A DNA stretch of 64,000 nucleotides from Pseudoxanthomonas sp. Its GTDB lineage: Bacteria; Pseudomonadota; Gammaproteobacteria; Xanthomonadales; Xanthomonadaceae. A program made the position numbers and the translations under genes. How positions within the stretch are numbered: position 1 is the stretch's first letter; each line of letters begins with the position of its first letter. The notes beneath the pieces were generated by a model that was not told where the DNA came from, searched no databases, and worked only from the letters and a program-made list of their open reading frames with translations. The DNA lies in NCBI RefSeq assembly GCF_027498035.1, contig NZ_CP114978.1, positions 62,001 to 126,000 on the forward strand, written 5' to 3'. Positions 52,317 through 62,600 of this stretch are shown here, piece by piece.

Positions 52317-53345
52317 ATGAGCAACAACGCATCCCGCAAGTTCAACGTCGCCGTCGTGGGCGCCACCGGCGCCGTCGGCGAAACCATGCTTTCGATCCTG
52401 GCCGAGCGTGATTTTCCGGTCGGCACGCTGTCGGTGCTCGCTTCCGAGCGCTCGGCCGGCGGCGAGATCGACTACCGCGGCGGCAAGGTCGTCGTGCAGG
52501 ACCTGGCCACCTTCGACCCGACCGGCGTGGACATCGCGCTGTTCTCGGCCGGCGGCGGCATCTCCAAGGAATACGGTCCCAAGTTCGCTGCCGCTGGCGC
52601 GGTGGTGATCGACAACTCCTCGGCCTTCCGTTACGACGATGACGTGCCGCTGGTGGTGTCCGAAGTGAATCCGGAAGCGGCAAAGAACCGCCCGCGCGGG
52701 ATCATCGCCAACCCCAACTGCTCGACCATGCAGATGCTGGTGGCGCTGGCGCCGCTGCATCGCGAGTACGGCATCGAGCGCATCAACGTGGCGACCTACC
52801 AGTCGGTGTCCGGCGGTGGCCGTTCGGCGCTGGAAGAGCTGGGCAAGCAGACCGCGCAGCTGCTGGCGTTCCAGGAGATCGATCCGCAGCGATTCCCGGT
52901 GCAGATCGCCTTCAACCTGATCCCGCACATCGACGACTTCCTGGACAACGGCTTCACCAAGGAAGAAATGAAGCTGGTCTGGGAAACCCGCAAGATCCTG
53001 GGCGACGACAGCATCATGGTGAACCCGACCGCCGTGCGCGTGCCGGTGTTCTACGGCCATTCCGAAGCCGTCGCCATCGAAACGAAGAAGAAGGTCACCC
53101 CCGAGGCCGCGCGCGAGCTGCTGTCGCGTTCGCCTGGCGTGGAAGTGGTGGACGAGCGCGTCGCCGGTGGGTATCCGACCCCGGTCACCCATGCCTCGGG
53201 CAACGACGCGGTGTACGTCGGCCGCATCCGCGAGGACATCTCGCATCCGCGCGGCCTGAACCTGTGGATCGTCTCGGACAACATCCGCAAGGGCGCGGCG
53301 CTGAACGCCGTGCAGCTGGCCGAATTGGTTGCCGCTGGCGGCTGA
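52317..53345 (+). CDS. asd: aspartate-semialdehyde dehydrogenase
   Basis: Asd reduces aspartyl phosphate to aspartate semialdehyde, the shared precursor for lysine/diaminopimelate (used by dapA at 3.3 kb), threonine and methionine. The 342-residue protein has VAVVGATGAVGETML at the start, the active-site Cys135 in NPNCSTMQM, SVSGGGRSALEEL near residue 163 and a basic stretch with HSEAVAIETKKK. The ATG at 52317 is the family start. It is followed 30 bases later by fimV, an order also seen in Pseudomonas (asd-fimV-truA-trpF). Confidence 0.96.
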   Translation: MSNNASRKFNVAVVGATGAVGETMLSILAERDFPVGTLSVLASERSAGGEIDYRGGKVVVQDLATFDPTGVDIALFSAGGGISKEYGPKFAAAGAVVIDNSSAFRYDDDVPLVVSEVNPEAAKNRPRGIIANPNCSTMQMLVALAPLHREYGIERINVATYQSVSGGGRSALEELGKQTAQLLAFQEIDPQRFPVQIAFNLIPHIDDFLDNGFTKEEMKLVWETRKILGDDSIMVNPTAVRVPVFYGHSEAVAIETKKKVTPEAARELLSRSPGVEVVDERVAGGYPTPVTHASGNDAVYVGRIREDISHPRGLNLWIVSDNIRKGAALNAVQLAELVAAGG

Positions 53346-53375
53346 GGCTATAGTCGCGGCGGGAAATCGCAGGGG

Positions 53376-55172
53376 ATGTCGTTGAGACAGGCTTTCTTCA
53401 AGCCCGCCACGCGGGTCGTGCTGGCATCGGTGTTGCTGCTGCTCAGCAACGCCGCGCTGGCCTTGGGGCTGGGCGAGATCCGGGTGAAATCGCAGCCCGG
53501 GCAGCCGCTGCTGGCTGAAATTCCCGTCATCTCCAGCGAGCCGGGCGAACTGGAACAGCTGCGTGCGCAGCTGGCTTCGCCGGTGATCTTCGAGCGCGTC
53601 GGCCTGCAACGGCCGACCGGGCTGGTGAGCCAGTTGGATTTTGCCGTGGCCCTGTCCGACGACGGCAAGCCGGTGATCCGGGTGACCAGCCAGACTCCGG
53701 TGGACACGCCGGCGGTGAACTTCCTGATCGAAGTCGACTGGGGCCAGGGTCGCCTGGTGCGCGAGTATTCGGCCCTGGTCGGTGCGCCCGGCGCGCTGGC
53801 CGCTGCCGAAGCGCCGCAGATCCAGGCGCCCGATCCGACGCCTTCCAACCGCATCGATCGCAGTGCCGCGCCGGTGGTGGCGGTTCCGCTGGCTGCGCAG
53901 CCTGGCCAGGATGCTCCGGTCGAGCGTCCCGCGTCTTCCATTCCGGTCACGCCGGTAGCGCCGGTTGCGCGCCAGCCGGCGGCTGCGTCAGCAATGCCCG
54001 CGGCGGACACGATCACCGTCCAGCAGGGCCAGTCGCTGTCGCAGATCGCGCGTGGTATGCAGCAGGGCGGCACCTTGAACCAGACGATGATCGCGCTGCT
54101 GCGCTCCAATCCGGACGCGTTCATCGGCAACAACATCAACCGCCTGCGCGCCGGCGCGGTGTTGCGCGTGCCGCAAGGGTCCGAAGCGGCCACGCTTGGG
54201 GCGTCCGAAGCCGCTGCCATGGTCCGCCAGCAGGTGGCCGAATGGCGCCAGGCGCGCCGGCCGGTGCCGCAGCCGGCCGATGCAACCCCGGCCGCGCAGC
54301 CGGTCCCGCTCGCCACGACCGCTCCGGCAGTGGTGGGCGCACGTCTGGAAATCGCACCGCCGGCGGCCGATGCCGTGCAGCGGGCAGGAACGACATCCGG
54401 CACCAATGCCGGGGGCGAGGGCGACATGCTGGCAAACGAACAACTGCGTCAGACCAGGGAAGACCTGGCCGCGCGCAGCGCCGAGGTCCAGGAGCTGAAG
54501 GCCCAGGTCGCCGAGCTCGAAAAGCTCAAGGCCCAGCAGGCCCAGCTGATCACCATGAAGGACAGCGACCTGGCCGCCGCGCAGAAGCGGCTGGGCGAAG
54601 GGCAGGGGGGCGCTGGCGTTCCTGCCTGGCTGTGGATCGGCCTGGTGCTGCTGATCGCGGGCCTGCTGGCCTGGGCGCTGCTGCGCCGCCAGCGGGACCA
54701 GCGCCCGGCGCCGCGCTACAGGGGCACCCTGGCGAAGCCGCCGGTGGTCGACGTGGACGACCTCGCTTCCGTGGCCGAAGCCGAAGCGCCGCGCTACACC
54801 CCGATCTACGTCTCCGGTGAGTACAGGCCAGGCGTCATCGAATCGCCGGCCAGCACCAGCACCCCGGCCTGGATGAGTGCTACCGCCAAGCCCACCTGGC
54901 ACACCGTCGATGACCCGCGGGCTGCAGTCGCGAAAGTCGCGCCGAGCGTGATTCCCGTCGCGGCGGTGCCCACGGCCACGCCCGCACCGGAGGAGGCGGA
55001 CGTGCCGTTCATTGCACCGTCGGCCGGAGGACGTGAGCGCCTGGAGCTGGCCATCGCCTATCTGGATCTGGGCGATATCGAAGCGGCCCGTTCGCTGCTG
55101 CAGCAGGTCGCTGCCGGTGGCGACGCGCAGGCCCGTGACGAAGCCACCCGACTGCTGCGCGAGCTCGGCTGA
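53376..55172 (+). CDS. fimV: FimV-like pilus assembly / polar protein
   Basis: A 598-residue envelope protein. It has a signal peptide (NAALA-LGL, about residue 30), the FimV N-terminal domain (GLGEIRVKSQPGQPLLAEIP), a LysM peptidoglycan-binding module near residue 209 (ITVQQGQSLSQIARGMQQ), a coiled coil (about 350-400) and one transmembrane helix (about 413-433). A FimV C-terminal helical motif (RLELAIAYLDLGDIEAARSL) closes it. FimV proteins support type IV pilus motility and polar localisation in Pseudomonas. It is shorter than P. aeruginosa FimV (about 920 residues) because the acidic cytoplasmic part is reduced. Confidence 0.9.
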   Translation: MSLRQAFFKPATRVVLASVLLLLSNAALALGLGEIRVKSQPGQPLLAEIPVISSEPGELEQLRAQLASPVIFERVGLQRPTGLVSQLDFAVALSDDGKPVIRVTSQTPVDTPAVNFLIEVDWGQGRLVREYSALVGAPGALAAAEAPQIQAPDPTPSNRIDRSAAPVVAVPLAAQPGQDAPVERPASSIPVTPVAPVARQPAAASAMPAADTITVQQGQSLSQIARGMQQGGTLNQTMIALLRSNPDAFIGNNINRLRAGAVLRVPQGSEAATLGASEAAAMVRQQVAEWRQARRPVPQPADATPAAQPVPLATTAPAVVGARLEIAPPAADAVQRAGTTSGTNAGGEGDMLANEQLRQTREDLAARSAEVQELKAQVAELEKLKAQQAQLITMKDSDLAAAQKRLGEGQGGAGVPAWLWIGLVLLIAGLLAWALLRRQRDQRPAPRYRGTLAKPPVVDVDDLASVAEAEAPRYTPIYVSGEYRPGVIESPASTSTPAWMSATAKPTWHTVDDPRAAVAKVAPSVIPVAAVPTATPAPEEADVPFIAPSAGGRERLELAIAYLDLGDIEAARSLLQQVAAGGDAQARDEATRLLRELG

Positions 55173-55201
55173 CGCCGCGCCGCGCATCTCAGGTCTTCCG
55201 C

Positions 55202-55993
55202 ATGCGTTACGCGCTGGGCGTCGAGTACGACGGCAGTGAATTCCAGGGCTGGCAACGGTTGGAGAAGGCCGGTGCGCCGGTCCATACGCCCAGCGTGCAG
55301 TCCGCGTTGGAGGCGGCGCTGTCCACCGTGGCCAATGCACCGATCGACACCATCTGCGCGGGGCGCACCGATGCCGGCGTGCATGGCCAATGCCAGGTGG
55401 TGCATTTCGACAGCGATGCACCGCGCACGCCGCGTGGCTGGACCCTGGGTGCCACCGCCAACCTGCCGCCGGCGATCTGCGTGCGCTGGTGCCAGCCGGT
55501 GGCCGAGGATTTCAATGCGCGCTTTTCGGCGCGCGCGCGCCGCTATCGTTACGTCCTGTTGAATCATCCGGTGCGTCCGGCGCTGGGCCGGCAGCTGCTG
55601 TCCTGGGAGCGCCTGCCGCTGGATGCTGATGCCATGCATCGTGCGGCCCAGCAGCTGTTGGGTGAAAACGACTTTTCCGCGTTCCGCACCGTGCACTGCC
55701 AGGCGCGCCATCCCATGCGCGAGTTGCAGTCGATCCGCATCACCCGCCAGGGCGACCGGGTCACCGTGGAAGTGCAGGCCAATGCGTTCCTGCACCACAT
55801 GGTCCGCAACATCGTCGGCTCGCTGCTGATGGTGGGGCGCGGTGAAAAGCCGGAAGGCTGGATCGCCCAGCTGCTGGCCGGCCGCGACCGCACCGTCGCC
55901 GGTCCTACCGCGCCGCCGCAGGGGCTGGTGTTCGTCGGTCCGCTGTATCCGGCGCAGTGGGGGCTGCCGGCCGAGGTCACGCTGGGCGCTTGA
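55202..55993 (+). CDS. truA: tRNA pseudouridine synthase A (positions 38-40)
   Basis: TruA makes pseudouridine at tRNA positions 38-40. The 263-residue protein starts YALGVEYDGSEFQGWQ and has the catalytic Asp57 in CAGRTDAGVHG. It then shows the RARRYRYVLLNHPVRPAL segment and FLHHMVRNIVGSLLMVGRG near residue 198. It lies 29 bases after fimV and 70 bases before trpF, the classical fimV-truA-trpF order. Confidence 0.96.
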   Translation: MRYALGVEYDGSEFQGWQRLEKAGAPVHTPSVQSALEAALSTVANAPIDTICAGRTDAGVHGQCQVVHFDSDAPRTPRGWTLGATANLPPAICVRWCQPVAEDFNARFSARARRYRYVLLNHPVRPALGRQLLSWERLPLDADAMHRAAQQLLGENDFSAFRTVHCQARHPMRELQSIRITRQGDRVTVEVQANAFLHHMVRNIVGSLLMVGRGEKPEGWIAQLLAGRDRTVAGPTAPPQGLVFVGPLYPAQWGLPAEVTLGA

Positions 55994-56063
55994 AGCGCCG
56001 CTTCGAAGTCGCCACCTCCTGATCGTCTTAGACTGATCGCACGGATCCCAGGTGCTGCCTACC

Positions 56064-56708
56064 ATGCATACCCGCATCAAACTCTGCGGCATGACCCGCC
56101 CCCAGGACGTGCGCCTGGCGGTGGAGCTGGGCGTGGACTACATCGGCCTGATCTTCGCGCGCAGCCCGCGTCAGCTCGGCATCGAGCAGGCCATCGCGTT
56201 GCGGTCGTTGATCCCCGACAGCATCGGCGCGGTCGCGCTGGTGATGGATCAATCCGCTGACGCGGTCGCCGCCATCGCCGCGCAGGTCCAGCCGGATCTG
56301 CTCCAGTTCCATGGCAACGAAGACGACGCCTTCTGCGCGGGTTTCGGCCTGCCGTTCCTGAAGGCGCTGCCGATGGGCGGCGCACTGCAGGCCGAGGCTG
56401 CGATGGCCGGATTCCCGTCGGCCTGGGGCTTCATCCTGGACAGCCATGTTCCCGGCGGTGCCGGCGGTAGCGGCAAGTCGTTCGACTGGGCGCGTTATCC
56501 GCACGATGCCGCCAGGCCCTGCATGCTGGCCGGTGGCCTGACTGCGGAAACCGTTGGCGCCGCGATCACAGCGGCCCGTCCATGGGGCGTCGATGTGTCC
56601 AGCGGCATCGAATCGGCACCCGGCCACAAGGACCATCAAGCCATGCGCCGGTTCGTTGCTGCCGTACGCGCGGCTGAGGCGTCACCGAAGGCTGGTGCTG
56701 TTGTCTGA
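56064..56708 (+). CDS. trpF: phosphoribosylanthranilate isomerase
   Basis: TrpF catalyses the third step of tryptophan synthesis. The 214-residue TIM barrel has KLCGMTRPQDVRLAVELG with the catalytic Cys near residue 8, YIGLIFARSPRQL, LLQFHGNED, LAGGLTAETV and GVDVSSGIESAPGHKDH. The ATG at 56064 (MHTRIKLCGM) is preferred over a GTG four codons upstream. In related genomes trpF is followed by trpB and trpA; here a flotillin gene module follows. Confidence 0.95.
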   Translation: MHTRIKLCGMTRPQDVRLAVELGVDYIGLIFARSPRQLGIEQAIALRSLIPDSIGAVALVMDQSADAVAAIAAQVQPDLLQFHGNEDDAFCAGFGLPFLKALPMGGALQAEAAMAGFPSAWGFILDSHVPGGAGGSGKSFDWARYPHDAARPCMLAGGLTAETVGAAITAARPWGVDVSSGIESAPGHKDHQAMRRFVAAVRAAEASPKAGAVV

Positions 56709-56878
56709 CGGCGGGAAAATTGCCTGAATAGGTCACATGGCTTCCATCCCGGCGCCGCATGCTGGAATAATCTGGTCATACGTGCCGCGCCATGGAGGCG
56801 CACCGGTGAAAGCCGTAGGGGAAGCACGCAGGAACTGCGAAGGCTGTGGCCGGGTGCAGGCATGGAGAGCCAAGGGGA

Positions 56879-57556
56879 ATGCTGGAGTTTCTGTCCGTTG
56901 CACTGAGCTGGCCCACGCTGCCTTACAGCATCGTGCTGGGGTTTTCGGTGGCCTACTGGCTGCTGGCCGCGACCGGCATCGTGGACGCCGATGGTTTGCA
57001 CGGCGGCGATCTCCACTATGGCGATTTCCACCACGGTGGCGACGATGCGATCCACGGCATCTCGGGCATGTTCGCGCGACTGGGGCTGGGCGGTGCGCCG
57101 GTCATGCTGGTCGTGGCGCTGGTGGCTTTCTTCGGTTGGACCATCACCTATTTCGGCCATCTGCTGTTCCTGCAGCAGGTGGCTGCGCCCGTGCGCTGGG
57201 GACTCGGTACGGTGCTGGCGCTGGTGGCGCTGGTGCCCGGTGTTGCGGTCAGCGCGTTCGTGCTGCGGCCGATCCGGCGCCTGCTGTTGAAGCTGCGACC
57301 GGTTGAGCAGGCCTCGATCCTTGGTCGCCCCGGTGTCGTTGTCTCGCCGGTCGTCGATGCCCAGGCTGGCCGGGCCACCGTCGACGATGGCGGCGCCGGC
57401 CTGATCCTGCAGGTGCGCACCGTGCCTGGAACATCCCTGGTCCGTGGTGAGCGCCTCGTGCTGGTCGACTACGACGCCGCCAACAATCTCTACCTCGTCA
57501 TCCGCGAACAGGACGCGTTGCTGCCTGCAACGTCCGGTTCGCGTTTTTTGCCCTAA
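56879..57556 (+). CDS. yqiJ: YqiJ-like OB-fold membrane protein
   Basis: A 225-residue inner-membrane protein with about three helices (residues 15-33, 70-95 and 105-125). Between the first two lies a His/Gly/Asp-rich segment (LHGGDLHYGDFHHGGDDAIHG). The soluble C-terminal part is an NfeD-like OB fold (VVSPVVDAQAGRATVDDGG, LILQVRTVPGTS, VLVDYDAANNLYLVIR). NfeD-type OB proteins partner with flotillins, and the flotillin gene starts 13 bases downstream. The ATG at 56879 has AAGGGGA six bases before it. The 170 bases upstream contain no gene and no promoter that I can assign. Confidence 0.85.
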   Translation: MLEFLSVALSWPTLPYSIVLGFSVAYWLLAATGIVDADGLHGGDLHYGDFHHGGDDAIHGISGMFARLGLGGAPVMLVVALVAFFGWTITYFGHLLFLQQVAAPVRWGLGTVLALVALVPGVAVSAFVLRPIRRLLLKLRPVEQASILGRPGVVVSPVVDAQAGRATVDDGGAGLILQVRTVPGTSLVRGERLVLVDYDAANNLYLVIREQDALLPATSGSRFLP

Positions 57557-57569
57557 GGAGAAGTGCCCG

Positions 57570-59591
57570 ATGAGTTTTGCAGCCCTTGCGCCGTTCGTGA
57601 TCGGAGTCGGCATCCTGCTGGTCCTGCTGCTGGGGGTTGCCGGCCTGTTCAAGGCCTTCTACCGCAAGGTCGACCAGGGCGTGGCGTTGATCGTCAACGA
57701 CATGAGCGCCACGCCGAAGGTGCACTTCACCGGCGCGCTGATCATCCCTGTGCTGTATCGCGCCGAGCAGATGCAGATCAGCCTGATCACCCTGCAGGTG
57801 GACCGACGCGGCAAGGAAGGCCTGATCTGCCGCGACAACATGCGCGCCGACATCGCCGTGGCTTTCTACCTGCGCGTCAACGAAACCCAGGCCGACGTGC
57901 TGCGCGTGGCCAAGGCCATCGGCGCCGATCGTGCCTCGGACAAGGATGCCGTGGACGAGTTGTTCAATGCCAAGTTCTCCGAAGCGCTGAAGACGGTCGG
58001 CAAGAAGTTCGACTTCACCGAGTTGTTCGAGAAGCGCCAGGAATTCCGCGACGAGATCGTGGCGGTGATCGGCAACGACCTCAATGGCTACGCGCTGGAA
58101 GACGTGGCCATCGACTACCTGGAGCAGACGCCCAAGTCGGTGCTGGACCCGAACAACATCCTGGACGCCGAAGGCATCCGCAAGATCACCCAGCTCACCG
58201 CCGCGCAGAACGTGGTGACCAACGAGCTGGAGCAGAATGCCAAGCTGGCCATCACCAAGAAGAACGTCGAGGCCCGGGAAGCCATGCTGGCGCTGGAACG
58301 CCAGCAGGCCGAGGCTGAAGCCCGACAGAAGCGCGAAGTGGACACCATCCGCGCACGCGAGGAAGCCGAAACGCTCAAGGTGCAGGAAGAGCAGCGCCAG
58401 CTGTCAGAGAACGCACGCATCGAAGCGCAGGAGCTGATCGACATCCGCGAGCAGAATCGCCTGCGCGAAGTCGAAGTGGCCGAGCAGAACCGCCAGCGTG
58501 CGGTCGCCATCGAGGCCGAGCGCGTGGCCCGCGCCAAGGCGCTGGAGCAGGTCACCACCGACCGTGAAGTGCAGCTGCAGGGCGTGGAGCGCGACAAAGT
58601 CGTCGAGAACGGCAAGATGGACGTGGCCAACATCACCCGCGAACGCATCGCCATCGACAAGACCGTGGCCCAGGAAGAAGAGCGCATCAAGGAAGTGCGC
58701 GAGGTGTCCGAGGCCGACCGCCAGAAGCAGATCACCATCCTGGATGCCGAAGCCAAGGCCCAGGAAGCCATGGTCCGCCAGGTCAAGGATGCACAGGCCC
58801 GCGAGACCTCGGCCAAGCACCGTGCGGTCGAACTGACCACGCTGGCCCAGGCCGAGTTCGAAGCCGCAGGCCGCCAGGCCGAAGCCAAGAAGGTGCTGGC
58901 CGAAGGCGTGCGTGCAGAAAAGGCGGCGCCCGGCCTGGCCGATGCGCAGGTCAAAGAAGCCTCGGCGCTGGCGATCGAGAAGGTCGGCGTGGCCGAAGCC
59001 CGCGTGATCGAGGCCAAGGCCGACGCCAGCCTCAAACAGGGCAGCAACGACGCCCGCGTGCTGGCCGAAACCCTGCAGGCCAAGGCCCAGGGCGAGGAGC
59101 AGATGGGCAAGGCCAAGGCCAGTGCGGCCGAGTCGATCGGCCTGGCCGAAGCGATCGTCGTGGAGAAGAAGCTGTTCGCCGAGGCGCAGGGCCTGACCCA
59201 GAAGTTCGAGGCCATCGGTTCGCTCAGCGACACCGCGCGTGGCCATGAGGAGTTCCGGATGATGCTGGACACCAGCCTGACCCAGGCGCTGGCCTCGATC
59301 GAAGCGGGCAAGGAAGTGTCCAAGGAGAACGCCGAGGTCATCGCCACCGCGTTGCGCAATGCCGACATCGATCTGGTCGGCGGCGACGGTGGCATGTTCG
59401 ACAACCTCATCAAGGCGGTCTCGCTGGGCAAGTCCATCGAAGGACTGGCCGACAAGAGCCCGATCGTGCAGGACCTGATGCAGCGCTACCTGGGCGTGAA
59501 TCGCAGCGAAGCCAAGCCGCGCCAACTCACCGACGGCGCCGCCAACGGTGCGGCAACGGGAGCGTCGCGGCTGGAGGCCGGCGAGGTCTGA
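57570..59591 (+). CDS. yqiK: YqiK-type flotillin
   Basis: A 673-residue SPFH/Band-7 protein: one N-terminal membrane helix (FVIGVGILLVLLLGVAGLF, about residues 10-28), an SPFH domain to about residue 230 (RKVDQGVALIVNDM and later ALEDVAIDYLEQTP), then a very long Ala/Glu/Lys/Gln coiled coil (about 230-540). A C-terminal region follows with GGDGGMFDNLIKAVSLGKSI. Flotillins form membrane scaffolds; the length and sequence point to the YqiK branch. GGAGAA lies about 8 bases before the ATG. It is co-transcribed with yqiJ. Confidence 0.92.
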   Translation: MSFAALAPFVIGVGILLVLLLGVAGLFKAFYRKVDQGVALIVNDMSATPKVHFTGALIIPVLYRAEQMQISLITLQVDRRGKEGLICRDNMRADIAVAFYLRVNETQADVLRVAKAIGADRASDKDAVDELFNAKFSEALKTVGKKFDFTELFEKRQEFRDEIVAVIGNDLNGYALEDVAIDYLEQTPKSVLDPNNILDAEGIRKITQLTAAQNVVTNELEQNAKLAITKKNVEAREAMLALERQQAEAEARQKREVDTIRAREEAETLKVQEEQRQLSENARIEAQELIDIREQNRLREVEVAEQNRQRAVAIEAERVARAKALEQVTTDREVQLQGVERDKVVENGKMDVANITRERIAIDKTVAQEEERIKEVREVSEADRQKQITILDAEAKAQEAMVRQVKDAQARETSAKHRAVELTTLAQAEFEAAGRQAEAKKVLAEGVRAEKAAPGLADAQVKEASALAIEKVGVAEARVIEAKADASLKQGSNDARVLAETLQAKAQGEEQMGKAKASAAESIGLAEAIVVEKKLFAEAQGLTQKFEAIGSLSDTARGHEEFRMMLDTSLTQALASIEAGKEVSKENAEVIATALRNADIDLVGGDGGMFDNLIKAVSLGKSIEGLADKSPIVQDLMQRYLGVNRSEAKPRQLTDGAANGAATGASRLEAGEV

Positions 59592-59601
59592 GTTCGTCGA
59601 T

Positions 59602-59664
59602 GGCCCTGCGTGCGACCTCACGCAGGGCCTGATCCCTTGCAGCCCCGGCCGCGCTCGGGGCTGC
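59602..59664 (+). other. two strong tandem hairpins between yqiK and the large ATPase gene
   Basis: Hairpin 1 pairs GGCCCTGCGTG with CACGCAGGGCC (59602-59612 with 59619-59629, 11 perfect pairs). Hairpin 2 pairs GCAGCCCCG with CGGGGCTGC (59639-59647 with 59656-59664, 9 perfect pairs). Neither is followed by a U-run, so they may stabilise or process the mRNA or attenuate transcription rather than end it fully. Confidence 0.5.
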
Positions 59665-59695
59665 GGGTCCGCCAGCCGGAAGGAAGTGCTGCACG

Positions 59696-62600
59696 ATGTC
59701 TGATACTGCAATCGCCCCCGATGCCCCGCAGGGCGGCAGCGCCCAGGGCCAGATCGACCAGGCCGTGGCCCGCGGCGGCGCCTACGAGGTGCTGCGCCGT
59801 CGATTGACCGAGCAGGGCGAGCGCCTGCGCGGCGTGGTCGAAGGACTGAATGCCCAACGCCTGGGCGAGTTCGGCGACAGTCGGCTTGAAGTCATCGGCC
59901 GCTTCCGCATCCGCACCGAGAACAACTGCGTCGGCCGCGACGTGGTCCAGGTCGGCGCGGACACGCTGTTGTTCGGCTACAACGTGTTCATCGGGCTCAA
60001 GACCCAGACCCGGATCGAGGACGTGTTCGGCCTGTATCGGCTGGTGCAGGGCGCCGAGGGCTACGACGTGGTGCCGCTGGAGCTGAAGGGCAGCTTCCTG
60101 GGCCAGTCCGGCTTCGTGCACGATTTCACCGAGCTGTATGCCTACTACAAGCATGCGCGGCTGCTGCAGCTGATCGTGCTGGGTGGCAAGCTGCTGGCTG
60201 CGTTCCAGATCGGCGAGCGCAGCACCGATGTGCGCGTGTTCCGCTGGGCCATCGATGCCGCTGGCGCGCTGACTTACCTGGATGCGCGTGGCGAACGCGA
60301 CATCGCGCTGCCGCCGCCGTTCGATTTCGAATGGACCCGGGCCACGCGCGAGTTGGCGGTCAGCGGGCGGCACTCACACCTGAACATCCTGGACACGTTG
60401 TTCGTCGAGACCATCGGTGGCGACCTGACCATCAAGGTGGAGAACAACACCGAGACCGGCAAGGGCATCTACAGCGAACCCGTCGAGGACAGCACCCAGT
60501 CGCTGGACGACGCGCAATTCGACTTCGCCAGGGTCGGCACGCTGATTCTGCTCAAGGTGCTGCCATACCGCGAAACCACCTGGCGCGGGCTGATCTACAA
60601 CACGCTGACCGGCCACATCGTGCGCAACGATGCCATCGTGCAGGCCTGCGTCCAGCTGCCTGAAGATCACGGCATCATCTTCCCCGGTGGCTATTACCTG
60701 CAGGGGGGCGAGCACAAGGCCTTCGATGCGGGCATGGATGGCATGCAGTTCAAGCGCGCGATCCGTTCGCCCAACGGCGAGGACGTGCTGTACATCTTCT
60801 ACGAGCGCGAAGGTGGAAAGTCGGCGCTGTTCGTCTACAACACCATCCAGCGGGCGCTGCAGAACCCGGTCTTCGGCCATGGCTACGCGATGCTGCAGGA
60901 CGGCCGCATGGTGCTGTTCCACGCCGAAGGCAACGAGCCGACCCGGATCCATCCGATGCAGGTCTGGCAGACGCCGTTCACCAGCGACGAGTTCGCCGCG
61001 AACAGGCCAGCCAGCGACAGCTTCATGGGCCGGATCGGCAACGCCGAACTCGTGCGTGGCATTTCCAACCTGCTGGGCCTGAGCCGCGAGATCGAGGGTG
61101 GTGATGTCTCGGTGCAGCGCTACCAGCGCCTGGTGGGCGATGCCCGGCGCCTGTTCGATGCACACCATTGGCTGGACGACGCGCACTGCGACGGTGCGGC
61201 CACGCTGCTGCGCGAGATCACCGCCACCGGCGAATCGGTGCTGGACGAATACGAGAAGGTCCAGGCCATCCGCCAGCAGTCCGACCAGGCCATGGTCGAA
61301 GCCACCGCCGCGCACAAGGCATTGCTGGCGCGCCTGCAGCCGGAGAACTGGACGCAGGTGCAGGAGTTCGTCGATGCGCTCAATGCGATCAGTGCCCAGC
61401 GTGGGCAGCTACTGACCATTCGCGAATACCGCTATATCGATACCGACGCCATCGATGGCATGGCGCGCGGGCTGCAGGACGCGCATGCGCGCATCGGTGC
61501 GGCGACCGGACAGTTCCTGGGTGGTGAAACGGCGCTGGTGCCGTTCAATGCACGCCTGGATGAACTCGATGCCGGTGTGCGGGCGGCCGTCAGTGCGCGG
61601 CAGCTGGCCGAACAACTGCAGGCCATGCAGGCCATGTCGGCCGACCTGGACATGCTGTCCGAGTTGATGGCCGGCCTGAAGGTCGACGACGCCACCCAGC
61701 GCACGCGCGTGGTGGAGTCGATCTCGGCTATCTACGCACGCTTGAACCAGGCGCGTGCGCGTGCCGAGCAGCAGCGCAAGTCAATGGGATCAGCCGAGGC
61801 GGTGGCCCAGTTCGGCGCGCAGTTCGCCTTGTTCAGCCAGGCCATCAGCAGCGCGCTGTCGCTGGCGACCGATCCCGAGCGCGCCGATGAACAGCTCTCG
61901 CGGCTGATGGTGCAGCTGGAAGAACTGGAGAGCCAGTTCGGCGAGCACGAGCAGTTCCTCGGCGACATCCTGGCCAAGCGCGAGGAGCTGGTCGAGGCGT
62001 TCGAGACCCACAAGCAGGCGCTGCTGGATGATCGGCAGCGCAAGGCGCAGTCGGTGCTGGATGCCGCCACCAGGATTCTCGACGGGTTGGGGCGGCGCAC
62101 CGAACGCTTCACCACGGCCGACGAGCTCAATGCATTCTTCGCCGGCGATCCGCTGATCCTCAAGCTGCGCGAGCTGGCCGAGCGCCTGCGTGGCTATCGT
62201 GACAGCGTCAAGGCCGACGATATCGAGGCGCGCCTCAAAGGCACGCGCGACCAGGCGGTGCGCGCGCTGCGCGATCGCAGTGATCTGTTCGAAGCCGATG
62301 GAAATGTGGTCCGGCTGGGGCCGTGGCATCGTTTCAGCGTCAATACCCAGCCACTGGACCTGACCATCCTGCCGCGCGGCGACACGCTGGCCCTGCACCT
62401 GATCGGCACCGATTTTCTGGAGCCGATCGATGACCCGGAACTGGCCGAACTGCAGCCGTACTGGCAGGTTTCGCTGGATTCGGAATCGCCAGCGCTGTAT
62501 CGCGGCGAATACCTGGCCGGCTGCATCCTGCAGGCCGCGATTCGTGGCGAAGAGGGTCTGGACCTGGCCTCGCTGCAGCACCAGGCGGCCGAGCCGGAGG

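Noticed and set aside
49686..53609. Very long open frame on the minus strand (about 1300 codons)
   Set aside because: It is antisense to prmB, aroC, the 2-hydroxyacid dehydrogenase, asd and fimV, and its product has no recognisable domain; long antisense frames are common in GC-rich genomes.
56709..56878. Promoter for the yqiJ-yqiK module
   Set aside because: Several TTG- and TA-containing words exist, but no pair has acceptable spacing; I could not choose one honestly.
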